Assembly (NCBI RefSeq): GCF_031769195.1
Contig: NZ_JAVHNP010000002.1
Coordinates: forward strand, 496,001-560,000
From: Vreelandella sp031769195
Lineage (GTDB): Bacteria; Pseudomonadota; Gammaproteobacteria; Pseudomonadales; Halomonadaceae
Direction of reading: 5' to 3'
DNA: 64,000 bases
Shown here: positions 16,252 through 22,813 of the stretch, in pieces
Position numbering within the stretch: position 1 is the first letter of the stretch
Layout: every line of letters starts with the position of its first letter
Made by a program: the position numbers and the translations under genes
Notes under the pieces: generated by a model
Told to the model about the DNA's origin: nothing
What the model saw: only the letters and a program-made list of their open reading frames with translations
Databases searched by the model: none

Positions 16252-16451
16252 GGTGCCCTCCAAAGCTGCAGTAACGGTTCAGCAGTACCAGCGCGCCGAC
16301 TGACATAGGCTTCCATACGGGCGGCATTCGCTCGGTCTGCCGGGTTGCTCAAATCTGGTCGGAAAGGGCGACTGGCCAGCTTTGGCTGTTGGCCAACCGC
16401 ATAGCCTTTGGCGCGTCGCTGGGCGCGCTGCTCAATCTGGGCGGCGTTCAT
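16248..16451 (-). CDS. Small Arg-rich early protein
   Basis: A 67-residue basic protein with an N-terminal arginine-rich helix (IEQRAQRRAKGYAVGQQPK). It is among the first genes of the left operon, the place of lambda N. An N-like RNA-binding role is possible from position and charge only; no clear N homology is visible. Confidence 0.6.
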   Translation of the reverse strand: MNAAQIEQRAQRRAKGYAVGQQPKLASRPFRPDLSNPADRANAARMEAYVSRRAGTAEPLLQLWRAP

Positions 16452-16596
16452 GTCGTTTCACCTTAAAGATGAGTTCAAAGGGGTAGCCGCGACGCTTGGC
16501 TGCTCGCTTAGCATTTTTGCGGCTACAAAAAAGCCCCAGATCGGGGCGGGGGATTACTAGGTGTTGATGCTTCTCACGCAAGATGAAGCGGGTCAT
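16432..16596 (-). CDS. 54-residue basic early protein
   Basis: ATG behind GAGGT opens a 54-codon frame reading MTRFILREKHQHLV, then GLFCSRKNAKRAAKRRGYPFEL and a Lys/Arg-rich end. It overlaps the start of the next gene by 20 bp and the end of the interrupted frame before it, matching the packing of this operon. Its strong positive charge suggests RNA or DNA binding. Function unrecognised. Confidence 0.55.
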   Translation of the reverse strand: MTRFILREKHQHLVIPRPDLGLFCSRKNAKRAAKRRGYPFELIFKVKRHERRPD

Positions 16597-16744
16597 CCCA
16601 TACCTCGCGGAGCTGGTGGCGCAGCGCCCTATCAGCTATACGCTGGTCAATGACTCGGCGCTTGCTGTAGCGGACGGCTGCCGTTTTGTCGTTGCGGCTA
16701 TTCAGCTCGCCTTATGTGATTGCCTTAGTGGGTAGTGTTTCCAT
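16574..16744 (-). pseudogene. First gene of the left operon, interrupted by an in-frame TAA
   Basis: ATG with a near-perfect AGGAGG site encodes METLPTKAIT, then TAA, and the same frame continues for 45 codons (GELNSRNDKTAAVRYSKRRVIDQR...) to TGA. The downstream portion looks protein-like (basic, helical) and overlaps the next gene in the style of this operon. It is best read as a small phage gene broken by one nonsense change. Use of an internal non-ATG start behind AAGGCGAG cannot be excluded. Confidence 0.45.
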
Positions 16745-16852
16745 AAAGCCTCCTGTGTTGGGCGCGCTGCCTCATCGGCTCTCGCAGTGCCAGTGCAGTG
16801 AGTTGGGGTAGGAAAGCAGCGCGGGAATGGTCACGATGCGTGGCCATGCCGT

Positions 16853-16874
16853 AAAAAGCCCGCTGGGCGCGGGC
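16853..16874 (-). terminator. Early left-leader terminator (tL-like)
   Basis: Minus-strand GCCCGC/GCGGGC stem with 5-nt loop followed by TTTTT. It lies between the left promoter leader and the first left-operon gene, so early genes would need antitermination to be expressed. Confidence 0.85.
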
Positions 16875-17199
16875 AATGAGTGCGCATCCTTGCGCAGGGG
16901 AGTTGATGCTTCAGGCGCATCGGGGAGTGTTCTGCTCGTGCTCAGTGCTACCAGCATGGGTGTTACGGGACCTTATGCAGCCGTTGCCCTTCAGCGTCCG
17001 CCTTGCCAGCGCTAGCTCGCGGACCGGTCAGAACACTCCCCGATGCCGCCTGTATTCTTAGCCCAGGCGGAAGGCATTCGACTCACTCTCGCAGTTAGCG
17101 CGGCCTTTCGGCGCTCCCAGCATTTCGACAGCCCTGGGCGGCGTACTCCTAGCAAACTCTCACGGCGTTACCCACTACGGCTGGCTAGGCTCATCCTGT
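16875..17199 (-). ncRNA. Long structured leader of the left early transcript
   Basis: About 325 bases with no convincing gene lie between boxA and the leader terminator. GC-rich self-complementary segments dominate, including an 18-bp inverted repeat. It is probably an untranslated leader or a small RNA made when transcription stops at 16853. No known RNA family is recognised. Confidence 0.45.
16917..17046. repeat. 18-bp inverted repeat in the left leader
   Basis: GCATCGGGGAGTGTTCTG (16917-16934) and its exact complement (17029-17046) could pair across a 94-nt loop in the leader RNA, just upstream of the terminator. Confidence 0.8.
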
Positions 17200-17211
17200 T
17201 GTTAAAGAGCG
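17200..17211 (-). promoter_or_regulatory. boxA antitermination element, left leader
   Basis: Minus strand CGCTCTTTAACA, identical to the core of the ribosomal-operon boxA bound by NusB/NusE. It lies about 40 bases downstream of the predicted left promoter start, as in lambda nutL. No clear boxB follows it. Confidence 0.7.
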
Positions 17212-17255
17212 TGGCCTGTGAGGGCCTGAACACAGTGTGATGTGATCTGCTCATA

Positions 17256-17284
17256 AATATAGGCATACCTTTCATGTCAGTCAA
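17256..17284 (-). promoter_or_regulatory. Left early promoter (PL)
   Basis: Minus-strand TTGACT (17284-17279), a 17-bp spacer and TATATT (17261-17256). Operator half-sites overlap both elements, so bound repressor would block it. It drives the leftward early operon through the boxA leader. Confidence 0.82.
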
Positions 17285-17299
17285 CAGGAATACCTATAT
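17257..17299. promoter_or_regulatory. Left operators (two sites)
   Basis: Two copies of the 18-bp repressor site ATATAGG-N4-CCTATAT: 17257-17274 (ATATAGG-CATA-CCTTTCA) over the -10, and 17282-17299 (CAACAGG-AATA-CCTATAT) at the -35. The same motif occurs three times in the cI-cro region. Confidence 0.8.
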
Positions 17300-17310
17300 T
17301 TTTTGATAGG

Positions 17311-17340
17311 CAAAAAAATACCCGCCTCAATGGACGGGTT
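17311..17340 (-). terminator. Terminator of the lysogeny block
   Basis: Minus-strand ACCCG/CGGGT stem with a 10-nt loop followed by ATTTTTTTG, just past the stop of the secreted-protein gene. It separates leftward lysogeny transcription from the left promoter. Confidence 0.75.
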
Positions 17341-17361
17341 GTATCAACTTAATATTTTGTA

Positions 17362-17724
17362 TCAGTTACATCCATACTGGTTGCAAATACGACTGTAGGA
17401 GTTGCCGTCTGAATCGGTCCCTTGGTGGAAGGTTGTGCCGCCGATACGGGTCGACGTCCCATTCCAAGAGTTGCCGCTTGCTGAGCTGCCGTTGTGATAG
17501 GTCATATTGCCCATGGTCTTGCTATTCTGGTTCCAGGTGGAGCCAGTTCGAGAGTTGCTACCTTGAAGGCTAGTGGTGTTGCCGTATCGTTGGATATTGT
17601 AGTTGTTGCCAGACTGTGTGTCGTAGCAGGTTTGAGAAGAACCAGAGCCGTAACAATTGCTCTGTGCTAGCGTTGGGCCTGAAAAGGCAAGGGCGGCAAT
17701 AGCCGCTAATAGTACTCGTCCCAT
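17362..17724 (-). CDS. Small secreted Asn/Ser/Gly-rich protein, lysogeny region
   Basis: A 120-residue protein beginning MGRVLLAAIAALAFSGPTLAQS, a clear Sec signal peptide, then a mature part rich in Asn, Ser, Gly and Thr with short imperfect repeats (GNNYNIQRYGNTTSLQGSN; GNMTYHNGSSASGNSWNGT). It is expected to be periplasmic or exported. Start favoured by AAAGGG eight bases ahead. It lies between left operators and repressor, where lambda carries rexAB, so it may be expressed in the lysogen and alter the cell surface. Function unknown. Confidence 0.7.
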   Translation of the reverse strand: MGRVLLAAIAALAFSGPTLAQSNCYGSGSSQTCYDTQSGNNYNIQRYGNTTSLQGSNSRTGSTWNQNSKTMGNMTYHNGSSASGNSWNGTSTRIGGTTFHQGTDSDGNSYSRICNQYGCN

Positions 17725-17802
17725 GTTGACCATCCCTTTCATTAGATTCTTGATTTTGCCGTACTTTCAGCTTGGCAAAGATGGCTTAGATTAGGCACAA
17801 AT

Positions 17803-17825
17803 AAACCGCCTCAATTGGACGGTTT
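17803..17825. terminator. Weak bidirectional hairpin
   Basis: AAACCG/CGGTTT with an 11-nt loop, upstream of the secreted-protein gene. Its loop sequence resembles that of the terminator at 17311-17340. Confidence 0.45.
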
Positions 17826-17899
17826 GTTTGAATCGCTTTGTAGGTAGATCAGTACACGGATACTAGATTTTAACGTGTTTATGTCATTGTTTTTCAACA

Positions 17900-17926
17900 A
17901 AAAAACCCACCTAGAAGGTGGGTTTT
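17900..17926. terminator. Terminator of the 48-residue gene
   Basis: AAACCCACCT/AGGTGGGTTT perfect 10-bp stem with AGA loop and a minus-strand T-run; it also has TTTT on the plus side, so it can work both ways. Confidence 0.85.
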
Positions 17927-17938
17927 CCGTCTCAAAAT

Positions 17939-18085
17939 TTAAGCTGCTTTTCGTGAGCGCTCATGCTCAGGGAAAGAGTTCTTTGCTAGCATGCTGAGGT
18001 GCTGCGCATCTTCTCCAAGCTCTACTAGGTGACGGTACAGTTGATCCTCAACGCCCTTTTTGACATCAAGCAGTAACTGATTCAT
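17939..18085 (-). CDS. 48-residue lysogeny-region protein
   Basis: Short helical protein (NQLLLDVKKGVEDQLYRHLVELGEDAQHLSML) ending in SRKAA. Start selected for AAAGGGG upstream; a longer frame to 18214 exists but has no ribosome site. It lies between the repressor side and the left operators with its own terminator. No recognised domain. Confidence 0.5.
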   Translation of the reverse strand: MNQLLLDVKKGVEDQLYRHLVELGEDAQHLSMLAKNSFPEHERSRKAA

Positions 18086-18228
18086 GTGGTATACCCCTTT
18101 GGCGGAAGCAAGCGGCTTCCTGCTCTGTATGAGTGCTGGTCGTCTGAAACGTTCCATTTTCAGCGCCAAGCTTTCTATTAAAGTAGGCGGTTGCCTGTAT
18201 GCATAATTGCACAAAATATCGTTAACCG

Positions 18229-18771
18229 CTAGATTTTTGAAAATTCTGCCCAGTTTCCATAGACGTCTGTTTTGAGATTCAACTGTTCAAGGACGTCTGG
18301 ATCAAAAGTAGCCCAAACCTTTTGAAAAAGCCCAAGTGTAACGCTGCCTGAAGCGAAAAATTTCACCTTGGTGGCAGTTGGATGTTCCTGTAAAACAACC
18401 ATGCCGTGCGCAATCACTTCAGCTATAACTTTAGAAAACTGTTGTCGTGCAACGAAAAAGTCCTCTTTAGGGATGCCGCTTAAATCCAGGTGAGGCGCTA
18501 CAACCATGCTAAGTATTTTGAAATATCCTTTAGCAGAATTTAGATGGATATCCATCCGATCAAAAATCGCATGAATGCGTCCGTCGCTGCAAATCACGCC
18601 ATAGACCGAAGCCTGTGTTTGTGTGGAGCCGTTCTCTACATTTTCGGCCCAAGTAACAGCTTGCTTGAACGATGTAGTTGGCAGTTCTTCATTAGCTTCT
18701 GCTGTAGGTAGCCAGTCATCTTTAAGATTTTGAATATCTTGAGAATTTAGTTTTCTAACTTGGAATTCCAT
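18229..18771 (-). CDS. Lysogeny-region protein of unknown function
   Basis: A 180-residue soluble protein immediately downstream of the repressor on the same strand, more AT-rich than the structural genes. The layout (AVTWAENV, YGVICSDGRIHAIFDRM, GYFKILSMVVAPHLDL, a long helix, then KVKFFASGSVTLGLFQKV) faintly resembles a GNAT-like alpha/beta fold, but no acetyl-CoA motif is clear. By position it is a Rex-like candidate: made in the lysogen, possibly acting on competing phages. That role is inference only. Confidence 0.65.
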   Translation of the reverse strand: MEFQVRKLNSQDIQNLKDDWLPTAEANEELPTTSFKQAVTWAENVENGSTQTQASVYGVICSDGRIHAIFDRMDIHLNSAKGYFKILSMVVAPHLDLSGIPKEDFFVARQQFSKVIAEVIAHGMVVLQEHPTATKVKFFASGSVTLGLFQKVWATFDPDVLEQLNLKTDVYGNWAEFSKI

Positions 18772-18836
18772 CTACAAGGCCCCTGATCTTAAGTAATATT
18801 TAAGGTGTGGATTGTTAACAAAGTATAAATTATTTG

Positions 18837-19547
18837 TCAATCGAACACTTCCCACCAAAAAACTCTCCCAATAATTTTAGGAGCATCAGGTCCCATAAGG
18901 CTGTGCATCTCTTCCGGGTATTCGTCGCTGTTGTCGCTTACTAGACGTACACGTCCGAGGGGCAGCTTATATAGCCGCTTAATGCGAAGCATGCCGCCGT
19001 GATCGAGAGCGTAGATCTTGCCATCGATGATGTGACGAGTGCCTTTATCAATAGCGATAGGGGAGCCATCGGCAATCGTGGGCATCATTGAGGTGCCCGT
19101 TGCCGTAGCACAGGCTGCATTGTCAGGAGACACGCTGCGAGCAGCGAGCTTTGCCAGCGGGAAGCGCATGGTGTGCCCCCCATTCTCAACGACCTGGGTA
19201 CGGCCATCGCCAGCGGAGAACTCGACTTCACGAAAGCAGGGCAGCTCGACTTCATCAGGTGAGATAGGGGAGCCGCCTTCGACAATCTCGGTATTATGAA
19301 ACTCTATCTCATCCGAGCCGCCTGAGTTTCTGGCACCAAGTGCAAGCATTTCCCCTGAGCCGGTGGCAAGCCAAGACGCATCCACCCCACAAACAGATGC
19401 GATCTGTACGAGGTAAGCGCTTGAGCGGGATTCGCCGCGTTCAAGCTCTGAAAGAGAAGGCTGTGTAATGCCAATGGCCTTGGCCAATTCCCTTTGATTT
19501 AGTCCTGCGTGTTTGCGGGCACGCTTCACCCGATCACCGATAGTCAT
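18837..19547 (-). CDS. cI: CI-like phage repressor (HTH plus S24 peptidase)
   Basis: A 236-residue repressor. Residues 3-60 are an XRE helix-turn-helix (RVKRARKHAGLNQRELAKAIGITQPSLSELERG). The C-terminus is a LexA/S24 autoprotease and dimerisation domain with GTSMMPTIADGSPI (catalytic Ser) and KIYALDHGGMLRIKRL (catalytic Lys). It should hold the prophage silent by binding the ATATAGG-N4-CCTATAT operators and be inactivated through RecA-stimulated self-cleavage. The chosen ATG has almost no Shine-Dalgarno and lies very close to the predicted PRM start, so the mRNA may be nearly leaderless, as for lambda cI. Confidence 0.93.
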   Translation of the reverse strand: MTIGDRVKRARKHAGLNQRELAKAIGITQPSLSELERGESRSSAYLVQIASVCGVDASWLATGSGEMLALGARNSGGSDEIEFHNTEIVEGGSPISPDEVELPCFREVEFSAGDGRTQVVENGGHTMRFPLAKLAARSVSPDNAACATATGTSMMPTIADGSPIAIDKGTRHIIDGKIYALDHGGMLRIKRLYKLPLGRVRLVSDNSDEYPEEMHSLMGPDAPKIIGRVFWWEVFD

Positions 19548-19555
19548 ATTCAAGC

Positions 19556-19607
19556 AAGATATAGGCGAACCTATATGCTTGCAAAAAGGTGTTCCTATAT
19601 CTAGTAT
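19556..19607. promoter_or_regulatory. Divergent PRM/PR promoters sharing one -35
   Basis: The palindromic hexamer TTGCAA (19579-19584) serves both strands. Rightward, a 17-bp spacer leads to TAGTAT (19602-19607) for cro. Leftward, a 17-bp spacer leads to TATCTT (19561-19556) for cI. Both -10 boxes match the consensus at 4 of 6 positions. Confidence 0.65.
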
Positions 19608-19642
19608 ATCGGTAATCCTTTCGATATTAGGCATGCCTATGG
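19559..19642. promoter_or_regulatory. Right operators (three sites)
   Basis: 19559-19576 is a perfect ATATAGG-CGAA-CCTATAT next to the cI start. 19583-19600 (AAAAAGG-TGTT-CCTATAT) lies in the PR spacer. 19625-19642 (TATTAGG-CATG-CCTATGG) overlaps the cro start codon. Together with the two left copies these define the repressor/Cro recognition sequence. Confidence 0.85.
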
Positions 19643-19848
19643 AAACCCCTGTCCAAAAACTCATCAAGCACTTTGGTAACCAGCAGAAAACAGCGGAAGC
19701 CTTGGGCGTTAAGCAAGGCACTGTTTCTGGCTGGGCCACTGGTCGGCATGGCGTTTCTGAGGTGCATGCCTTGGTAGCCGAAAAGCTCACGAGCGGAAAG
19801 GTGAAGGCTGTCGAGCTTTGCCCGCGCCTTCTCGCCATCGCCGCGTAA
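19639..19848 (+). CDS. cro: Cro-like regulator (YdaS-type HTH)
   Basis: A 69-residue DNA-binding protein: VQKLIKHFGNQQKTAEALGVKQGTVSGWATGRHG is a compact HTH, followed by LTSGKVKAVELCPRL, the tail pattern of YdaS/Cro-like proteins. It diverges from cI and is the first gene of the rightward early operon, as cro is in lambda. The third operator overlaps its start codon, so Cro or CI bound there would also block translation-initiation sequence and early elongation. Confidence 0.82.
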   Translation: METPVQKLIKHFGNQQKTAEALGVKQGTVSGWATGRHGVSEVHALVAEKLTSGKVKAVELCPRLLAIAA

Positions 19849-19903
19849 CCCCGACCGCCTGCCTGTGAAGGCCGCGATATCCCCACGGTACAGAGGTAAT
19901 TCC

Positions 19904-20230
19904 ATGACTCGATACCTGCCCGATGATCGCCGCCGTAAACAGGAAGGCGAACATTTAACCAATGTTGTGAAGGTGCGCTTCACCGATGCCGAACTAGCCG
20001 ACATTGAACGCGCTGCAGAAATGACGACAGGCGGGCGCATTGCTCCCTTGTTGCATGAGCTTTCTCTTGAAGCCTTAGAAGCGCGGCGTATCAAGCAAGC
20101 TCAGCTACTAGATGACTTGGCGAACGGAAGAACGCTAGACGAAAGCGCTCGACAGGTGCTTGCCGAATTGATGGCACGCAATGCTGAACGTCATTTGTTG
20201 GACAAGGTGACACAGCGCGCAATGGCCTGA
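19904..20230 (+). CDS. Early right-operon protein in the cII position
   Basis: A 108-residue protein. KVRFTDAELADIERAAEMTTGGRIAPLLHELSLEA resembles a ribbon-helix-helix DNA-binding unit (short strand then two helices). It occupies the place of lambda cII, between cro and the replication genes, but is not recognisably CII. AGAGGT precedes the chosen ATG. Confidence 0.6.
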   Translation: MTRYLPDDRRRKQEGEHLTNVVKVRFTDAELADIERAAEMTTGGRIAPLLHELSLEALEARRIKQAQLLDDLANGRTLDESARQVLAELMARNAERHLLDKVTQRAMA

Positions 20231-20249
20231 AAGGGCCGAGGAGTAGGAC

Positions 20250-20453
20250 GTGATAGATCGTCAAGTAGTCGCATTGGCTGTGGCGAGTATGTCGCCCGAA
20301 GGCCTGCGTGTGGCGAAAGAAGAAGCCGCCATGCGGCGCATGAGTGTTGAGGACATTGTGCTTGAAGCAAACCTTCAGATGGTGAAAGACCAGCTTTATG
20401 CGCTTCGGCGCGTACCGCCGTCTTTAACCGTCATTGAGGGAGGTCGGGCATAA
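20250..20453 (+). CDS. Small early right-operon protein
   Basis: A 67-residue helical protein starting at GTG after GAGGAG (GLRVAKEEAAMRRMSVEDIVLEANLQMV). The fold could be a small DNA-binding helical bundle. No family recognised. It ends just before the nut-like element. Confidence 0.6.
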   Translation: MIDRQVVALAVASMSPEGLRVAKEEAAMRRMSVEDIVLEANLQMVKDQLYALRRVPPSLTVIEGGRA

Positions 20454-20458
20454 GCCCG

Positions 20459-20486
20459 GCTTTTCAACATTAGGCCCTGACAGGGC
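20459..20486 (+). promoter_or_regulatory. nutR-like boxA/boxB
   Basis: GCTTTTCAACA (9 of 11 matches to boxA) is followed four bases later by GCCCTGACAGGGC, a hairpin resembling lambda boxB (GCCCT-loop-AGGGC). It sits in the early right transcript upstream of a strong hairpin and the O-like gene. Confidence 0.55.
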
Positions 20487-20499
20487 AGGCCAGAACGAC

Positions 20500-20536
20500 A
20501 AAGCCCGGCATATCGCTGGGGAGCGTGCCGGGCTTT
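20500..20536 (+). terminator. Strong hairpin before the replication genes (tR1-like position)
   Basis: AAAGCCCGGCA/TGCCGGGCTTT is a perfect 11-bp stem with a 15-nt loop. Few T follow it, so it may need Rho or act as a pause, but its place directly after the nut-like element mirrors tR1. Confidence 0.55.
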
Positions 20537-20559
20537 GAACTACATAACGTGAGGTAAGT

Positions 20560-21483
20560 ATGGCACAGGTAGCTGATTTAAACCAATTTAGAGCGCGTCG
20601 AGATGACGCCCAGGCACCGGCACCGCCGAGTAAGGGGCCTCAAGTGGAGGACGGGTACACGCGGATAGCTAACGAACTATTTGACGAAATTATTGGAGCG
20701 CCAGTTACGGATCGCGAACGTCGCGTAGTGCTAGCGGTCGTCCGCTTGACGTATGGATGGAATAAAAAGAGTGACCGCATTTTCGCAGAGGATGTTGCCA
20801 AACTAACCAAAATGCACGAATCCCGTGTTTCAAAAGTGATAAGTGAGCTAGTTCGTCGCAACGTTATTTTTCGCAAAGGTGGCAGCCGTTCACCGATTAC
20901 TTTGAACAAGGATGTTTCTAGCTGGGAACCCTCAACCGGCTCAAAACGGAAGGCTCCAACAAAAAGAGCCGAGTCGGCCCAAAATGAGCCGGTTAAACCA
21001 GCCCAAAATGAGCCGACCTATAAAGACAGGAAAGACAAACCCCTTCTCACTACGTTCGAAGGGGATAGCGATCCCGCTCCTAAAAATCCAAAAACCGCCA
21101 CGCCGAAGAAGCCTTCCAAAGCAAAACCGTCAGCGCTTGATCTTACCGATCTGCCTAACGGGGTTTCTGCCGAAGCCGCCAAGGCGTTCATTGACCACCG
21201 CAAGGCCTTAAAAAAACCACTTACCCAGCGTGCGCTCATGCTCGCGCTTGGCGAGGCCGTGAAGGCTAGCGAGTCCATCCCAGGCATGACGCCAGACCAA
21301 GCGATTGACGAGGCCATCTTGGCAGGCTGGCAGGGCGTCAAAGCTCAGTGGCTGATTAATCGCCAGGGCGGTCGTGGTGCACAGCCCCAGCGCAGCGATG
21401 GCCGCATGGGCTTTGCCCAACCGATGCCGGTGGGCTCCTATGGCACCAATGATCTTGAACTCCCAGCTTGGGCGAGGGATTAG
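20560..21483 (+). CDS. Replication initiator, lambda O-like
   Basis: A 307-residue phage replication protein. Residues ~25-125 match the Phage_rep_O winged-HTH domain: DGYTRIANELFDEIIGAPVTDRERRVVLAVVRLTYGWNKKSDRI then LTKMHESRVSKVISELVRRNVI. A Lys/Pro-rich linker (~130-190) precedes a C-terminal helicase-loader-interacting region ending LPAWARD. It should bind iterons in its own gene and recruit the DnaC-like loader encoded next. GAGGT precedes the ATG. Confidence 0.87.
   Translation: MAQVADLNQFRARRDDAQAPAPPSKGPQVEDGYTRIANELFDEIIGAPVTDRERRVVLAVVRLTYGWNKKSDRIFAEDVAKLTKMHESRVSKVISELVRRNVIFRKGGSRSPITLNKDVSSWEPSTGSKRKAPTKRAESAQNEPVKPAQNEPTYKDRKDKPLLTTFEGDSDPAPKNPKTATPKKPSKAKPSALDLTDLPNGVSAEAAKAFIDHRKALKKPLTQRALMLALGEAVKASESIPGMTPDQAIDEAILAGWQGVKAQWLINRQGGRGAQPQRSDGRMGFAQPMPVGSYGTNDLELPAWARD
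20935..21015 (+). repeat. Iteron-like repeats inside the O gene (candidate origin)
   Basis: GCCCAAAATGAGCCG occurs exactly at 20977-20991 and 21001-21015 (24-bp period), with a degenerate relative CCGGCTCAAAACGG at about 20936. Repeats at the same relative position inside lambda O form the replication origin. Confidence 0.6.
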
Positions 21484-21485
21484 AC

Positions 21486-22307
21486 ATGGCTCAATCACTG
21501 ACAACCACCCCACAAGTGCGCGGCCAGTTAGCCAGCATGCTCGCCGGTACCGCTGAAAATAAAGCTGACAGCTGCCGTATTCATGGCGCGTTTGCCAATA
21601 CCAAGATGCCTAACGGTCGGTGGGCTGGGTGCCCGCACTGTGCGCTTGAAGATGCCAAAGGCGTTAGCCAGGCCGAGGTGAACCAGACCAGCGAAGCCAG
21701 CAGCCGCCGGCGGCTTGAGAAGCTGCGTGAAGACTCGCTAATTCCCAAGCGTTTCGTGAACAAAAACCTCAACGGTTTTGAGGCGCAGAGTCGCGAGCAA
21801 TCGTACGTGCTGAGCGTGTGCCGCGCTTACGTCACCAAATTTGACGAACGTCTGGAGCAGGGTGGCGGACTGGTCTTTACCGGCAGCGTGGGCACAGGAA
21901 AGAGTCACCTAGCTTATGCGATCGGAAACGCGCTGCTGGCCAGTGGTCGCGTGGTGATGGGCATTGATGTTTACGAGCTGGTCGACCTGATCAAGGAGAG
22001 AGCTTTCAGCAAGGAAAAGACGGGCAGTGAGCGAGAGGCAATTCGCGCCTTCGTCGGCGGTCTCGACCTGCTGATTCTGGATGAGATAGGCGCTCAGCTC
22101 GGCACCGAGTGGGAGCGATTGATGCTCTTCAAAATCATCAATGAGCGCTACAAGCAGATGCTGCCGACGATCCTGATTAGCAACCTGGAAGCCGACAAGC
22201 TCGAGGAGTACATGGGCAAGCGCATCATCGACCGGATGCAGGAGGGCGGCGGTACCACGCTCAAGTTGGACTGGGGCAGTTACCGGACTCAGCGGGGTGC
22301 GGCATGA
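21486..22307 (+). CDS. DnaC/IstB-like helicase loader
   Basis: A 273-residue AAA+ ATPase. An N-terminal zinc-like CRIHG...CPHC is followed by the ATPase: TGSVGTGKSHLAYAIGNAL (Walker A), LDLLILDEIGAQ (Walker B), ILISNLE (sensor I) and RIIDRMQEGGGTTLKLDW. It should load the host DnaB helicase at the phage origin, working with the O-like initiator. The ATG lies 2 bp after the O stop. Its 3' end overlaps the next gene by ATGA. Confidence 0.92.
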   Translation: MAQSLTTTPQVRGQLASMLAGTAENKADSCRIHGAFANTKMPNGRWAGCPHCALEDAKGVSQAEVNQTSEASSRRRLEKLREDSLIPKRFVNKNLNGFEAQSREQSYVLSVCRAYVTKFDERLEQGGGLVFTGSVGTGKSHLAYAIGNALLASGRVVMGIDVYELVDLIKERAFSKEKTGSEREAIRAFVGGLDLLILDEIGAQLGTEWERLMLFKIINERYKQMLPTILISNLEADKLEEYMGKRIIDRMQEGGGTTLKLDWGSYRTQRGAA

Positions 22308-22813
22308 CCAAGCCAGCCAACAAGCCGTTCGTCTCTCGGGCTAGCACCATTCAGGAAGCGCTGGTCACCGCTGCCAAGCTGCCGAAGGTTATCACCGACG
22401 CCATCCAGCTATGGGGCGACGTCGAGATAGTGGTGCGTAAACGTCAAGTGAAGCGCAGCACCGACCAGAACAAGCTCCAACGCAAATGGCTCCTTGAGGC
22501 AGAAGCTCAGGGCGACCACACCGCCGAGGAGTACCGCGGCTTCTGCAAGCTGCACTTCGCGGTACCGATCCTGCGCTGGGAGCTTCCCGAGTTCAAAGAG
22601 AAGTACGACCGCATCGTTAAGCCGCTGCCGTATGAGGCCAAGCTGGAGTTGATGCAGGAGCCGTTGGACTTTCCCTGTACCCGTTTAATGAACAAAGACC
22701 AGAAGACCCGCTACCTAGATGCCGTGTACCAGCACTTCACTAGCTTGGGCATGCGGCTGACTGATCCCAACCTGCGTGGCTATAAGCCGGATGAGTATAA
22801 GGAGGTGGCATGA
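22304..22813 (+). CDS. NinB-like recombination protein
   Basis: A 169-residue protein. The segment VVRKRQVKRSTDQNKLQRKWL carries the RS-x-DQN block characteristic of NinB (lambda Orf), which binds single-stranded DNA and acts in recombination. The middle (YRGFCKLHFAVPILRWELPEF) is less typical. Position between the helicase loader and the HNH/RusA genes matches the lambda nin region. Coupled by 4-bp overlaps to both neighbours. Confidence 0.55.
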   Translation: MTKPANKPFVSRASTIQEALVTAAKLPKVITDAIQLWGDVEIVVRKRQVKRSTDQNKLQRKWLLEAEAQGDHTAEEYRGFCKLHFAVPILRWELPEFKEKYDRIVKPLPYEAKLELMQEPLDFPCTRLMNKDQKTRYLDAVYQHFTSLGMRLTDPNLRGYKPDEYKEVA

